Below the pieces are notes generated by a model, which saw only the letters and a list, made by a program, of their open reading frames with translations, had not been told where the DNA came from and searched no databases. 64,000 nt of DNA, from positions 372,001 through 436,000 of the forward strand of contig NZ_PYSV01000001.1 of NCBI RefSeq assembly GCF_003028415.1, in the 5' to 3' direction. Of this stretch, positions 11,964 to 23,101 are shown piece after piece (position 1 is the stretch's first letter; the number at the start of each line of letters is the position of its first letter). Source of the DNA: Deinococcus arcticus (GTDB lineage: Bacteria; Deinococcota; Deinococci; Deinococcales; Deinococcaceae). The translations under genes and the position numbers were made by a program.

Positions 11964-11991
11964 AACCCCAGCGTAAGACGCTGGGGTGTTT
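11964..11991 (+). terminator. Terminator hairpin downstream of the SARP-like gene
   Basis: CCCCAGCG / CGCTGGGG (11966-11973, 11979-11986) with a 5-base loop, followed by TGTTT. It lies about 210 bases past the stop; the spacer between holds no credible gene. Confidence 0.6.
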
Positions 11992-12007
11992 GGAGCGAAC
12001 TGCCGTT

Positions 12008-12136
12008 GCTAAGTACGTTGCACCTCACGTTATGACTTTGCAGGAGAGCACCGCAAAGCCTCCACTCCCGGTGCAACGTCCTTGTTTCGATACTCGCTCC
12101 GCTCGGTTGATCTAAAGATCAACAGCGAGCTACTTA
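12008..12136. repeat. Structured dispersed repeat S, copy 1
   Basis: A segment matching 57128-57272 almost base for base. ACGTTGCACC (12015-12024) pairs with GGTGCAACGT (12070-12079); inside, CTTTGC pairs with GCAAAG; after it GTTGATCT and AGATCAAC form a separate hairpin (about 12105-12130). It lies between the 3' ends of the SARP-like gene (plus) and the phosphotransferase gene (minus). Together with copy 2 it suggests a mobile or RNA-coding repeat family. Confidence 0.75.
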
Positions 12137-12153
12137 AGTTTAGATTTGGCACT

Positions 12154-13505
12154 CTACAGCACAGCGACTTCCAATTCACGCAGGAGATCATGGAGCGCCC
12201 ACACCGCCATGTTCTCCATCTCCCACTGCGCTTCGAGGGCGGGGAGGATGTGGCCGACATACAGGAGGGCCGCGTGGAACGCAGCCACTGGTCGAGAGAG
12301 TTCGTAGGCACGGCGCAACAGCGCCGGTGTACTCACGCCCGCCCACGCCGAGAGATACGCCTCGACGATGCGGTCACGCGCCTGTGGCTGTTCGGGCAGA
12401 AAGGTCCCAAGCTCAGCCAGAAACAGGCGCAAACTGAAAAACGGGTGCGTGATCGTGGCATCCGAGAAGTCGAAAAACACAGCCTGATCCCCTCGAACCG
12501 CCACATTGGTGGGCCAGAAGTCCCCGTGTTCCAATGTGTCAGGCACGCCACAAGCAGCAAGTTGAGCACAGAGGGCCTTCAGGTGTGGGCCCTGAACCCG
12601 CAGGCGCTCCAAGTCGCGTGGGTCCCCACTGAAATTGACCGCTGAGCCAAGGTCGTCAGGAGCCAGTCCACCTGATCCGCCAGCGCTGTGCAGGTGAAGT
12701 CTGGAAGGCCCGGCACCTGGCCCACCAAGGCCCGTTGCATCTCCCCATACCGGCGTGCGGCCTGTTCATACTGCGCCAGGTCACGGGTGTCATGGAGAGG
12801 CACGGCCTGCAAATCCTGCATCAGGAAGCCCCCCCTGGCCTCGTCCAGTGCCACCACCTCGGCCACTTCGCCCGGAAAGTGCTGCGCCAACCAGCGCAGG
12901 AGGGTCCCCTCCTGTGCCAGCGGAGGGGGCGCGGCTTTGTAGTACAGCCGACCACGGCCGGTCGGCACTTCCAGCAGCGTGGACCGCTCCCAGTTGCGAA
13001 GTTGACGAATCGGGCCGGTCAGGATGGTCCCCCTGAGCTCAAGCTGCGCTTCGATCCAGGCACAGGTGTCCTGAAACCAGCCGGGTTGGGCCCAGGGCCG
13101 CCGGGTGGCCGGCCGGCCGTCACGCCGTTCCCTGAACCAGTCGTCCAGATGTGGACGGTGTTCCGGAGTTCCGAGCCGCAGGTCCGCGACCTCGTCCTGG
13201 AGCACCCAGCGGGTGCCCGCAGGATGCCTGTTGTCCGGTGTCAGGTTCTCTAACTCGTACACGCTGTTGATCATCTCAGCACCGGGCTGCCAGTCATCTC
13301 CCAGGCAGCACAGGGTCACAACGTCCAGGCCGAAGGTTGTCTGAACGGTCTGGTTGAGATGGGCAACCACGCCGAAATGGGGCTCACTGGGTGTCACGGT
13401 GGGTAACGCCCAGCTCCCCTGGTCTGCAATGAGCAGCAGCGCGGCCTGGTGGGGATGGGGAAGAAGCAGGTGGTAGATGCTTGACGGGGTGGCTAAGGCG
13501 CTCAT
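12154..13505 (-). pseudogene. NUDIX-like plus APH-type phosphotransferase, frameshifted
   Basis: The first frame (start ATG 13505, GGGAGG upstream) encodes an N-terminal NUDIX-like region about 140 residues long, then a kinase N-lobe, up to ALADQVDWLLTTLAQRS. The second frame, ending at 12154, carries the catalytic APH/choline-kinase motif HGDFWPTNV and the metal-binding FDFSDA. One extra C in the CCCC run at 12624-12627 (plus strand) joins them into about 450 residues. The family phosphorylates small molecules or antibiotics; no substrate is implied by context. The joined protein looks intact otherwise, so a sequencing error is as likely as true decay. Confidence 0.72.
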
Positions 13506-13807
13506 GCAGGCCTCCCTCGGAATCACGACAGGGCGAAACATCGAGGGAAGACGGGTGCTGAAAAGGGGAACGTGGTTCCCCTCCGCCATCCCTCACGAAC
13601 AACACGACATGCACCCCGGTGCGTGGGGTGAGGTGGTGGACCGTGAGGGTTAGAAGCGCTTGAACACAGAACGTCCTTGAAGAAGTGTGGTCAACCTACC
13701 ACGCCCACTGGTGGCACTGGCGTTGGATGGGGCAGCGTTGGCCGGGTGCCCCAAACAGCAGTTTCCCTCACGCTGGGCCCATTGACGGCTGTCTGCAGGA
13801 GCCCGCC

Positions 13808-15064
13808 CTAGCGCAGCACCCCGCCCAGCGCCGCCCCCGCTCCCACGACCAGCCACGGCGGCACCCGGCCCTGTTCCAGTGCTGCAAACGCCGCCAGCAC
13901 CAGCGCAAAATCCAGGGGTGAAGCCACAGCCCCGGTGAACACCGGGCTATACAGCGCGGCCAGCAGCAACCCCACCACCGCCGCGTTCACGCCCCGCAGC
14001 GCCGCCTGTGCGCCCGGCCGCGTGCGCCAGTGGGCCCAGAAGGGCAGGGCGCCAGCCACCAGCAGAAAGGCCGGCAGAAAGATGGCCCCCAGCGCCAGCC
14101 CCGCCGCCAGGAGGCGGGGCAAGCCCACCTCGGCCACGGCGCCCAGGTAGGCACTGAACGTGAACAGGGGTCCCGGCACCGCCTGCACGGCCCCGTAGCC
14201 CACCAAGAACGCATCCGGCGTGACCCAGCCCGGCGACACCACCTCGGCCTCCAGCAGCGGCAGAACCACGTGCCCGCCCCCGAACACCAACGCGCCGGCG
14301 CGGTAAAAACTGTCCAGCACCTCCAGCACCGGGCCCCCCACCACCCCGCGCAGCAGCGGCAGGGCCAGCAGCAGCGCCCCGAACAGCCCCAGGCAGACCG
14401 CCCCCACCCGCCGCGACAGGGCTGCCGGCCGCGCCTCACCCGCCGATCCCACCCTAGCGGGCAACCACCGCCAGCCGATCAGGCCCGCCGCGCCCATGAT
14501 CAGCACCTGCACGACCGGCGCGGGGGCCAGCAGCGTCACCACGGCCGCTGCCAGGGCCAGCGCCGCACGGGGCCGGTCCGGCGTGAGGGTGCGCGCCATG
14601 CCCAGCACCGCCTGCGCCACCACCGCCACTGCCACCAGCTTCAGGCCGCGCAGCCCGCCCGCCCCGGCCAGGTCGCCCGCACGGCTGATCCCCAGGGCCA
14701 GCAGTACCATCAGCGCCGCGCTGGGCAGAGTGAAGCCCACCCACGCCGCCAGTGCGCCCGGCAGCCCCGCACGCTGCAGGCCCAGCGCCATGCCCACCTG
14801 ACTGCTGGCCGGGCCCGGCAGAAACTGACACAGCGCCACCAGTTCCGCGTACGCCGGTTCATCCAGCCAGCGGCGGCGGTGAACAAATTCGGTGCGGAAA
14901 TAGCCCAGGTGCGCCACCGGCCCGCCAAAACTGGTCAGGCCCAGCCGGCCAAACGCCAGCAGCACCTCCAGCACCGTGCCCCGGGGCAGGGGAGAGGCAG
15001 CCGCGCGGTCCCCACGACCCGGCGCTGGCCCATCCGGACCCTGCCCTTCAGGCCGAGGCGCCAC
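13808..15064 (-). CDS. chrA: Chromate transporter, long-chain ChrA (CHR family)
   Basis: A 418-residue membrane protein with two homologous halves, each about six hydrophobic helices. The half-repeat signatures are visible: LTSFGGPVAHLGYFR at residues about 43-57 with CQFLPGPASSQ, and ALVFGGGHVVLPLLEAE with VQAVPGPLFTFSAYLG in the second half. CHR proteins export chromate or related oxyanions. It overlaps the aquaporin gene by 17 bases (GTG start at 15064) and ends the arsR-arsC-aquaporin-chrA run. Confidence 0.9.
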   Translation of the reverse strand: MAPRPEGQGPDGPAPGRGDRAAASPLPRGTVLEVLLAFGRLGLTSFGGPVAHLGYFRTEFVHRRRWLDEPAYAELVALCQFLPGPASSQVGMALGLQRAGLPGALAAWVGFTLPSAALMVLLALGISRAGDLAGAGGLRGLKLVAVAVVAQAVLGMARTLTPDRPRAALALAAAVVTLLAPAPVVQVLIMGAAGLIGWRWLPARVGSAGEARPAALSRRVGAVCLGLFGALLLALPLLRGVVGGPVLEVLDSFYRAGALVFGGGHVVLPLLEAEVVSPGWVTPDAFLVGYGAVQAVPGPLFTFSAYLGAVAEVGLPRLLAAGLALGAIFLPAFLLVAGALPFWAHWRTRPGAQAALRGVNAAVVGLLLAALYSPVFTGAVASPLDFALVLAAFAALEQGRVPPWLVVGAGAALGGVLR

Positions 15065-15725
15065 GGTCCGCTGAGCCCCCGGCCGGGGCCTGGGGGCGTG
15101 CGGGGGCCCCCAGCCACAGGTGAACGCCCGCCGCCAGCCCGGCCCCCAGCGCCGGGGCCACCCAGTACAGCCAGTGCGCGGTCCAGATGCCGCTCACCAG
15201 CGCCGGACCAAAGGAGCGCGCCGGGTTCATGCTGGCCCCGCTGATGGGCCCGCCCATGGCGGCGGCCAGGGCCACCACCCCGCCCACCACCCAGGGCCGC
15301 CCGGCGCGCAGCGCGGCCAGCAGCAGAAAGAAGGTCAGCAGCAGTTCCAGGCCAAACGACTGCGCCGCACTCCCCGCCGGAACAGTCACCCCCAGCCCCC
15401 CCTCGCGCCCCAGCAGGGCCAGCAGCGCCAGCGCCGCCAGCACGGCCCCCGTCAGCTGCGCCGCCACGTAGGGCGCCACCCAGGCCCGGGGCAGCTGCCC
15501 GCAGAGCGCCAGGGCCAGCGTGGCCGCCGGGTTGATGTGCGCGCCGCTCACCGGGCCCAGCGTGGCCAGCACCGCCATCACGCTCAGGCCAAACACCAGC
15601 GCCACCCCCAGGTGCCCCAGGGCCCCGGTCTGGGCCTGCACCACAGCGGCCCCGGGCCCGAAGAACACCAGGGCAAAGGTGCCCAGTCCCTCGGCCACAG
15701 CGGCGCGGCCCAGGCTTGGCGCCAC
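15048..15725 (-). CDS. MIP-family aquaporin/aquaglyceroporin, likely arsenite channel
   Basis: A 225-residue channel with six hydrophobic segments and both pore NPA boxes (GAHINPAATLA and GASMNPARSFGPAL). The GTG at 15725 was chosen because it lies one base after the arsC stop; upstream in-frame sequence lies inside arsC. MIP channels pass water, glycerol or undissociated As(OH)3. In Sinorhizobium meliloti AqpS takes the place of an ArsB pump, and the same arrangement is seen here: ArsR and ArsC with no ArsB or Acr3. Arsenite release is therefore an inference from context. Confidence 0.88.
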   Translation of the reverse strand: MAPSLGRAAVAEGLGTFALVFFGPGAAVVQAQTGALGHLGVALVFGLSVMAVLATLGPVSGAHINPAATLALALCGQLPRAWVAPYVAAQLTGAVLAALALLALLGREGGLGVTVPAGSAAQSFGLELLLTFFLLLAALRAGRPWVVGGVVALAAAMGGPISGASMNPARSFGPALVSGIWTAHWLYWVAPALGAGLAAGVHLWLGAPARPQAPAGGSADRGASA

Positions 15726-15726
15726 C

Positions 15727-16188
15727 TCAGGCCACCGGCACGGCGGGGCTGTCCAGGTGACCCGGCGGCGGCGCCTCGCCGGCCTGCAGGGCCTGCACGA
15801 ACGCATCAAACTGAAGCTTCATCTGGTCGCGCACCGCCCGCCAGCGCGCCAGACTGCCGCCGCTGGGGTCCACAAACGGGTAATGCCGCCGCTGGGTCGC
15901 GGCCGGATACACCGGGCACCCGGCCGCCGCGCTGTCACAGACGGTCACCACGTAGTCAAAGCGCTGGGCATCCGGCACGTCCCAGAGCGTTTTACTGGTG
16001 TGCCCCGACAGATCCACGCCCAGTTCGGCCATCACGGCGACGGCTTCGGGCTTTACCCGGGTGGCCTCGGTGCCGGCGGAATGCACGTCCAGGGCCACCC
16101 CCAGGCGCGCGGCAGCGGCCCGTACCAGCCCCTCGGCCATCTGGGAACGGGCAGAATTGTGGGTGCAGAGAATCAGGACACGGCGCAC
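15727..16188 (-). CDS. arsC: Arsenate reductase, LMW-phosphatase (thioredoxin-type) family
   Basis: A 153-residue enzyme reducing arsenate to arsenite. The catalytic loop CTHNSARSQ at residues 8-16 is the C-X5-R-S nucleophile and anion-binding site. Two further Cys in VTVCDSAAAGCPVYP (about 80-95) match the redox pair of the thioredoxin-coupled type, and HYPFVDPSGG supplies the general-acid Asp. The gene lies 9 bases after arsR and one base before the aquaporin start, so one operon is clear. Confidence 0.93.
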   Translation of the reverse strand: MRRVLILCTHNSARSQMAEGLVRAAAARLGVALDVHSAGTEATRVKPEAVAVMAELGVDLSGHTSKTLWDVPDAQRFDYVVTVCDSAAAGCPVYPAATQRRHYPFVDPSGGSLARWRAVRDQMKLQFDAFVQALQAGEAPPPGHLDSPAVPVA

Positions 16189-16197
16189 AGAGCCACC

Positions 16198-16518
16198 CTA
16201 ACACACCGATTTAGCTTGATGTGTCAGGCCTGGATGATCGGGAAACAGGTCGGTGAGGAGCTGACCGCCCAGCAGAAACAGAGGTGCTGTCTTTAGCGTG
16301 TAGTACACGTTTTTCCCCCGCTGTTCGGCGGCCACCATCCCCGCTTCTTTCAAAACATTCAGGTGGTACGACACTTTGGACTGTGGAAGACCCAGCAGGG
16401 CTTCCAGGTCGCAGACGCAGCGTTCACCCTGGGCCAGGTGGCGCACGAGGTCGTACCGGGTGTCCTGTGCGAGCGCCTTGAGTTGATCCAGCACTGTGGG
16501 CGCAGTCAGGGTCATCAC
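16198..16518 (-). CDS. arsR: ArsR-family metalloregulator
   Basis: A 106-residue winged-helix repressor. [10 protein letters not shown] at about 34-43 is the alpha-3 metal-binding ELCVCDL motif of the As(III)/Sb(III) type, followed by recognition helix [14 protein letters not shown] and the wing [13 protein letters not shown] at 16518 follows TAGAAT by six bases, so the mRNA is probably leaderless; the ATG one codon later is the alternative. First gene of the arsR-arsC-aquaporin-chrA operon, which it likely represses. Confidence 0.92.
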   Translation of the reverse strand: MMTLTAPTVLDQLKALAQDTRYDLVRHLAQGERCVCDLEALLGLPQSKVSYHLNVLKEAGMVAAEQRGKNVYYTLKTAPLFLLGGQLLTDLFPDHPGLTHQAKSVC

Positions 16519-16524
16519 CCATTC

Positions 16525-16530
16525 ATTCTA
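16525..16530 (-). promoter_or_regulatory. -10 box of the ars operon
   Basis: TAGAAT on the minus strand, six bases before the GTG of arsR. The ArsR operator should overlap or flank this box; I see no obvious longer inverted repeat. Confidence 0.55.
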
Positions 16531-16662
16531 GTCGGTTTCTTGCGGCGGCCACACACTGCTGTCGTCATCTGTGGCCCAGCTGTGATCGGCCCTGCACCCC
16601 GGGTCGGCTGGCCCCGGGGCTGCCCAGACCGCCCGCGCCCCCCGCCCGGCGGGCACGCGGCA

Positions 16663-16668
16663 TACTTT
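16663..16668 (+). promoter_or_regulatory. -10 box, leaderless promoter of lysC
   Basis: TACTTT, five bases before the lysC ATG at 16674. Confidence 0.5.
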
Positions 16669-16673
16669 GCGCT

Positions 16674-18080
16674 ATGGGTTACGAGCTTCTGGTCATGAAA
16701 TTCGGCGGGACGAACATGCAAGACGCCCGCGCCGTGCGCCACAGCGCCTCGCTGGCCGGGCGCAGCATCCAGGGCGGCGTGAAGGTGGTGGTGGTGGTCT
16801 CGGCCATGGCGGGCGTGACCAACAGCCTGCTGAAACTGGCCGGCGCCGCGCAGGCCGGTGACATTGCCAGCGCCAACGACGAGATTGCCCTGCTGCGCAC
16901 CCGCCACTTCGCCGCCGCGCAGGAACTGGGCGCCGCCCCCGACAGCGCCGTGGTACGCGAACTGCGCGAGATGCACGAAACCCTGCGCCAGGCCGTCTAC
17001 GGCGTGTATCTACTGCGCGAACTCACCCCGCGCTCGCGCGACCTGATCGTGGCGTTTGGCGAGCGCCTGTCGGCGCCGCTGATGAGCCTGGCCCTGGAAC
17101 AGGCGGGCCTGCGCGCCCACCACCTCACGGGCGGCGAGGCCGGCATCCTGACCGACACGCACTTTGGCAATGCCAAACCGCTGCCCGGCACCTACGAGCG
17201 CGTCAAGGACCGCCTGAGCGGCCTGCTGGCGGCCGGCGTCACCCCGGTGGTGGCGGGTTTCATGGGCGAGACCGACAAGGGCGCCATCACCACCCTGGGC
17301 CGGGGCGGCACCGATTTCAGCGCCACCATCGTGGGCAAGGCCCTGGGCGCCGATGAAGTGTGGGCCTGGAAGGATGTGGACGGCGTGATGAGCGCCGACC
17401 CCCGCGTGGTGAAGGACGCCCGCAACATCGAGGTTCTGAGCTACGGCGAGGTGATGGAACTGGCCTATTTCGGCGCCAAGGTGCTGCACCCGCTGGCGGT
17501 CACCCCGCTGCAGGAAAGTGGCATTCCCCTGCGCGTGAAAAGTGCCGCCGACCCCGACTTTCCCGGCACCCTGGTGCAGGCCGAGGCGCGCGACGAGGCC
17601 GGGCACCCCGTCAAGGCCGTGACCGCCATTCGCAACGTGAGCATCATCAACGTGAGTGGCGCGGGCGTGCTGGGTATTCCTGAAGTGATCGCCAGCGTCT
17701 TTGACGCCATTGCCCGCGAAAACGTAACCCTCCTGATGGTCTCGCAGAGTTCGTCCATGAGTAACGTCTCGCTGGCCGTGCAGACCGCCGACGCCGAGCG
17801 CACCCTCACGGCTCTGCGCGCCGGGGTCAGCCTGGAACTGCAGATCGAGGAGCAGCCCGGCGTGGCGGTGCTGGCGATTGTGGGCAGCGGCATGCGCGGT
17901 CAGCGCGGCGTCTCGGCCCGCATGTTTACCGCCCTGGCCGACGAGGACGTGAACATCCTGATGATCTCGCAGGGCAGCTCGGAGCTGAACGTGTCGGTGG
18001 CCGTGGAGGGCGAACACGTAGAGACCGCCACCCGCGCCGTTCACCGCGCCTTTGACCTGGGCCAGCGCGCCCTGGCCTGA
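16674..18080 (+). CDS. lysC: Aspartokinase (monofunctional)
   Basis: A 468-residue kinase phosphorylating aspartate, the first step to threonine, methionine and diaminopimelate-family products. KFGGTNMQ at residues 9-16 is the aspartokinase signature; [12 protein letters not shown] and [13 protein letters not shown] are substrate/ATP-binding segments. The last 150 residues carry two ACT domains ([16 protein letters not shown] and [16 protein letters not shown]), so allosteric feedback is expected. No homoserine dehydrogenase is fused. Confidence 0.95.
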   Translation: MGYELLVMKFGGTNMQDARAVRHSASLAGRSIQGGVKVVVVVSAMAGVTNSLLKLAGAAQAGDIASANDEIALLRTRHFAAAQELGAAPDSAVVRELREMHETLRQAVYGVYLLRELTPRSRDLIVAFGERLSAPLMSLALEQAGLRAHHLTGGEAGILTDTHFGNAKPLPGTYERVKDRLSGLLAAGVTPVVAGFMGETDKGAITTLGRGGTDFSATIVGKALGADEVWAWKDVDGVMSADPRVVKDARNIEVLSYGEVMELAYFGAKVLHPLAVTPLQESGIPLRVKSAADPDFPGTLVQAEARDEAGHPVKAVTAIRNVSIINVSGAGVLGIPEVIASVFDAIARENVTLLMVSQSSSMSNVSLAVQTADAERTLTALRAGVSLELQIEEQPGVAVLAIVGSGMRGQRGVSARMFTALADEDVNILMISQGSSELNVSVAVEGEHVETATRAVHRAFDLGQRALA

Positions 18081-18238
18081 GCGCTGCTTCCCGCCTGCCT
18101 GGCAGGGCAACCTCTCGGGTTAAACCGGGCGGGGGGAGGAAATGCCCTGCCCTGGGAACAGGAGGCGAGTACCGGCTGCGACAGGCTCAAGCCAGAGAAG
18201 GGGAGCTGAGCAGGGAGGGCCAGGTCCATCCAATCCAT

Positions 18239-18290
18239 AATGAAACGAAAAATTCACGATCTGGAATAATCGTGATATTTTTCACTTATA
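18239..18290. repeat. Palindromic intergenic repeat R, copy 2
   Basis: Left end ATGAAACG, core TTCACGAT ... ATCGTGAT, right end TTTTTCACTTA. It lies between the convergent lysC and PAP2 genes and is nearly identical to copies 3 and 4. Confidence 0.8.
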
Positions 18291-18325
18291 GATCAGATTA
18301 CGCCTGACCCTTGTCCTCACTCTGG

Positions 18326-19033
18326 TCACTCCCGGGTGTCCCGGGGTCCGGCCGGCGAGCCGCGCAGCCCAGGCCAGCGCCGCGCCATGAGCATGTACAG
18401 CCCCGCCACCCAGGCCGTGCTGGCCGTCACCCCGGCCAGGACGTCTGACGGGTAGTGGACCCCCAGATAATTGCGGCTGGTCCCCACCAGCACCGCCCAG
18501 CACAGGCCAAATACCGCTACCGGCCAGCCCGCCCGCGACCGCCAGAACACCAGCGCCATGGCAAAGCCAAAGGCCGCGTTGGCCATCGCGTGGCCGCTGG
18601 GAAAGCTGAACCCGGGTTCGGTCAACACGGCCACCAGTTCATCCGGGCGGGGGCGCTGAAAGACCAGTTTGGCCGCCACGTTCAGCGCCGTGGCCCCCAG
18701 CACGCCCGTCAAAAGAAACCAGCCGTGGGGGCGGCCCTGCCCGCGCCCGGCCTGGCCCAGCAGCCACGCAATGGCCAGTGTGACAAAGGGCAGCACCTTC
18801 ACCCCTGCCACCTGCGCCAGCACTTCGGCCGCCTGGGTCAGCCCCGGGGTGCGCTGCGCGGCATACCAGGCCAGCACCGCCTGATCCCAGGCAAAGCCGC
18901 CTTCCTCAATGACCTCCTCAGCCAGTTCGGTGAACAGCAGCAGGGGCACCAGCACGCCCAGCAACAGCAGCAGCAGCGAACGCCAGCGCTGCCGGACAAA
19001 GGGCAGAAATTCGCGGCGCACCCGGTCGAACAT
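18326..19033 (-). CDS. PAP2-superfamily membrane phosphatase
   Basis: A 235-residue membrane protein with about five to six hydrophobic segments. All three phosphatase motifs are present: KLVFQRPRP (KX6RP type), FPSGHAM, and [12 protein letters not shown] with the catalytic His. Such enzymes dephosphorylate lipid phosphates such as undecaprenyl pyrophosphate or phosphatidic-acid-type lipids at the outer face of the membrane; the exact substrate is not deducible. It converges on lysC across a palindromic repeat. Confidence 0.88.
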   Translation of the reverse strand: MFDRVRREFLPFVRQRWRSLLLLLLGVLVPLLLFTELAEEVIEEGGFAWDQAVLAWYAAQRTPGLTQAAEVLAQVAGVKVLPFVTLAIAWLLGQAGRGQGRPHGWFLLTGVLGATALNVAAKLVFQRPRPDELVAVLTEPGFSFPSGHAMANAAFGFAMALVFWRSRAGWPVAVFGLCWAVLVGTSRNYLGVHYPSDVLAGVTASTAWVAGLYMLMARRWPGLRGSPAGPRDTRE

Positions 19034-19079
19034 CTGCCCATTACAGCCCCTGGCACCTCCGGCGCGCGTTGCCGGATGC

Positions 19080-19230
19080 TTAATCCGGAGTGCTGTTCAG
19101 TTCTGGCCCATCTCAAAAGAGCCGGATGTTTCTCTCCTGCGGCGCCTTGCAGGTTGACTGCCGGGCAATCTGTCCCTGTTGGCAACATGCCGACACCCCT
19201 GCGCACTGTTTCGGACGCTGTATGCCACAG
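19080..19230. repeat. Decayed copy of the 162 bp inverted-repeat element M
   Basis: Between 19095 and 19130 it shares GTTCA, TTC, ATC and then AAGAGCCGGATGTT, in order and spacing, with the full copy at 34300. Its right end TTTCGGA ... GTATG resembles the end TTTTCGGAACACGTATCAG. The middle is diverged. The 349-base spacer downstream of the PAP2 start holds little else. Confidence 0.5.
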
Positions 19231-19382
19231 ACTGCATGCTTAAGCCCACTACGAACAATGGCGCACCCGTCCCTGAGCCAGGTGCGGCATGTGCCAGCGG
19301 GGGGCCAGGGCGCACCATAAGGGCCACAGACGCGCGCCACCACAGGCTGCCAGCGGGGCAGCGGCGCGTACAGGACCCCACC

Positions 19383-19544
19383 ATGCTTGACCAGCATCCC
19401 GGCCCCGGCCGCGCCCAGTCTCTTCTGGACGAAGCCGCCCACTACCGCCTCGCCCGGCAGGCCGCCCGCGCCCAGCCCAGCGCCCCCAGGGTGGGGCTGC
19501 GCCTGAACCTCCGCGCCCTGCTGCACCGCCTGAGCGCCGCGTGA
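19383..19544 (+). CDS. Possible 53-residue small protein
   Basis: A short basic ORF with a helical LDEAAHYRLARQAARAQ segment, ending shortly before a strong terminator on the same strand. No family is recognised. Support is the terminator and the amphipathic composition; there is no strong ribosome-binding site, so it may be a chance ORF. Confidence 0.35.
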   Translation: MLDQHPGPGRAQSLLDEAAHYRLARQAARAQPSAPRVGLRLNLRALLHRLSAA

Positions 19545-19562
19545 CGCCGCGCCCCCACACCA

Positions 19563-19599
19563 CCAGCCGCCCCCCTTCCCAGTGAAGAGGGGCGGCTGG
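19563..19599. terminator. Terminator between the small ORF and the astacin-like gene
   Basis: CCAGCCGCCCC pairs with GGGGCGGCTGG around a short loop. It lies between convergent reading frames and could serve both. Confidence 0.65.
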
Positions 19600-19621
19600 C
19601 TGTTGGAGCCAGCGGCGAACT

Positions 19622-20866
19622 TTACTTCGTTTCCACCAGGCTGTATGCGCCGCTGCCGCTGTAGCTGTAGATGTACCAGCGGTAGGTGCCTGCCCCTGCA
19701 GCAGAGGTGATGGCCTCGGTGTGGCCGGGGCTGGTGCTCTGCGCGACCGTGCCCCACGCCGAACCCGACCAGCGCTGCAGGTACAGGTCGAAGTCGCTGC
19801 CCGCTGGCCCCGTGAGCGCGCCTTTCAGGGTGCCACCCGCATACGAGAAGCCCGACGACCCGGGCTGCACCGTGGCGGCGCCGCTGCCCAGCGTGCCTGT
19901 GTAGGTGCGGCCCGTGGTGGGCGGCGGGGTGGTGCCGCCCGGGTAGATGGCCTGCAGCGCGAACAGGTCGCCCCGGCTGAGGTCCGGGACCTTGCCCAGG
20001 TTGCCCGGCGAGCCGTTGTAGGTGCCCACCGGCTGGCTGCGCGCGTAAATGTACGGCGGGAAGTAGTTCATGACCGAGTCGTAGTCGTAGGGGCCGTGGG
20101 TGTAGGCGCTACAGGTCCTGCCGAAGTTGGTGGTGTCGCCCACGTAGGCGCTGCCCACCGTGATGTAATTGTCGCGGTCGCAGCGCTGGTGCTCATGGTG
20201 AAAGCCCGAGGCGTGGCCCATCTCGTGAATGATGGTGCTGTTGTTAAAGCAGTTCGGCGCAATGGTCAGCGGCTGCGTGCCCCCAATGGCGCCCACATAC
20301 GACGACCCGCAGCCGCCGCCGCCCACCACGAATTCCACCTTGTGGGTGGCGCCCGGGTTCCACACCCAGCGCAGCGTGGCGCCGGCCTGCGCGTTCCAGC
20401 GTTCCACTGCCGCGTTCACGGCTGCGGCCTGCGTGGCCGTCAGGGCACCCTGTTTCCAGAAATACGGCACTGTCCTGTTGGCCCAGTTGCCCCCACCCGC
20501 TGCAAAGCGCGAGAGGCTCTGGGTGCCCAGGCTGCCGGCCGGGGCCTTGTCCAGGCGAGCGAGCACCTCTGCGGCGTCCTCCGAGCGGCCCAGCAGCATG
20601 TCGCCGTCCACGACGATATGGCCGGCCACATTGCGGTACATCAGGGCAGTGCCGCTGCGCAGGGTGACTTCCACGGCCGTGTCCTGCGACAGGCGGGTGC
20701 GGGCGGCAGCATCCAGAGCGTTCAGCGGCGTTTCGCGCAGGTCCACGCGGAAGGTGGGCCCCCCCTGCAGATTCAAGGCTGCGCCCTCGGGCAGCGGCGC
20801 CTGCCCGGCACAACCGGCCAGCAGGGCGAGGGTGGCAAGCGGCAGGAGGGCAAAAGTGTGCTTCAT
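19622..20866 (-). CDS. Astacin-type (M12A) zinc metalloprotease lipoprotein
   Basis: A 414-residue exported protease. A lipoprotein signal ends in the lipobox LLAGC at residues about 15-19. The catalytic core has the full astacin zinc motif HEMGHASGFHHEH and the Met-turn SVMNYFPPY with its zinc-facing Tyr. After a Thr/Pro linker the last ~85 residues form a beta domain like bacterial pre-peptidase C-terminal domains. Four Cys in the catalytic region could form disulfides. ATG at 20866 is preceded by GGGAGA. Likely a surface-anchored endopeptidase; target unknown. Confidence 0.9.
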   Translation of the reverse strand: MKHTFALLPLATLALLAGCAGQAPLPEGAALNLQGGPTFRVDLRETPLNALDAAARTRLSQDTAVEVTLRSGTALMYRNVAGHIVVDGDMLLGRSEDAAEVLARLDKAPAGSLGTQSLSRFAAGGGNWANRTVPYFWKQGALTATQAAAVNAAVERWNAQAGATLRWVWNPGATHKVEFVVGGGGCGSSYVGAIGGTQPLTIAPNCFNNSTIIHEMGHASGFHHEHQRCDRDNYITVGSAYVGDTTNFGRTCSAYTHGPYDYDSVMNYFPPYIYARSQPVGTYNGSPGNLGKVPDLSRGDLFALQAIYPGGTTPPPTTGRTYTGTLGSGAATVQPGSSGFSYAGGTLKGALTGPAGSDFDLYLQRWSGSAWGTVAQSTSPGHTEAITSAAGAGTYRWYIYSYSGSGAYSLVETK

Positions 20867-21147
20867 AGAGGTCTCCCAGAACCAGCAGACAGTGAGGATC
20901 ACCCGGCCAGCGTGCAGCCCGCCCCCGGGCCAGGACCTGGGGAAGTGGGCGCATCAGCTGTGGTGTCGCCGCGCATGGTGCCACAGCCGGTTCACTCAGT
21001 GGTCTGGCATCCTGTCCTCTGTCCAGCCAAAACGGCCCAAGAGCACACCTTAAGCCGCTCAATCTAAAGAGGGGGGACTGGAAAACGCAGGCGCTCGCTC
21101 CCTGTGCTCATGGGTGGGCCCACATCTCGCCGCCGCCCACCAGCTTC

Positions 21148-21168
21148 CCGGTTCACCTGCCGAACCGG
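21148..21168 (-). terminator. Hairpin downstream of uvrC
   Basis: CCGGTTC / GAACCGG with a 7-base loop, 17 bases past the uvrC stop. The remaining bases from 20867 to 21147 show no gene or clear signal beyond the protease promoter region. Confidence 0.45.
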
Positions 21169-21184
21169 AGGTAGGCCCGCCCCC

Positions 21185-23038
<1,854 letters not shown>

Positions 23039-23044
23039 CGCCCC

Positions 23045-23050
23045 AGGATA
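23045..23050 (-). promoter_or_regulatory. -10 box, leaderless promoter of uvrC
   Basis: TATCCT on the minus strand, six bases before the uvrC GTG. No radiation/desiccation response motif is seen here. Confidence 0.55.
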
Positions 23051-23101
23051 GGGGAGGGGCGCGCGCCACTCCGTGAGCGAAGGTGCGCTGGCAGCCCCCG
23101 C

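Noticed and set aside
9296..12076. Very long minus-strand reading frame opposite the SARP-like gene
   Set aside because: Gly/Gln/Arg-rich product without domains, and the plus-strand frame has a proper regulator N-terminus.
12624..12627. Programmed ribosomal frameshifting as the cause of the three split genes
   Set aside because: No slippery heptamer or downstream pseudoknot is visible; all three sit at short C/G runs, which is simpler to explain as indels or sequencing error.
18253..18277. Repeat R as ParB parS sites
   Set aside because: TTCACG/CGTGAA resembles parS halves, but parS is a continuous 16 bp palindrome; R has a 6-8 base spacer, too many copies and no origin genes nearby.
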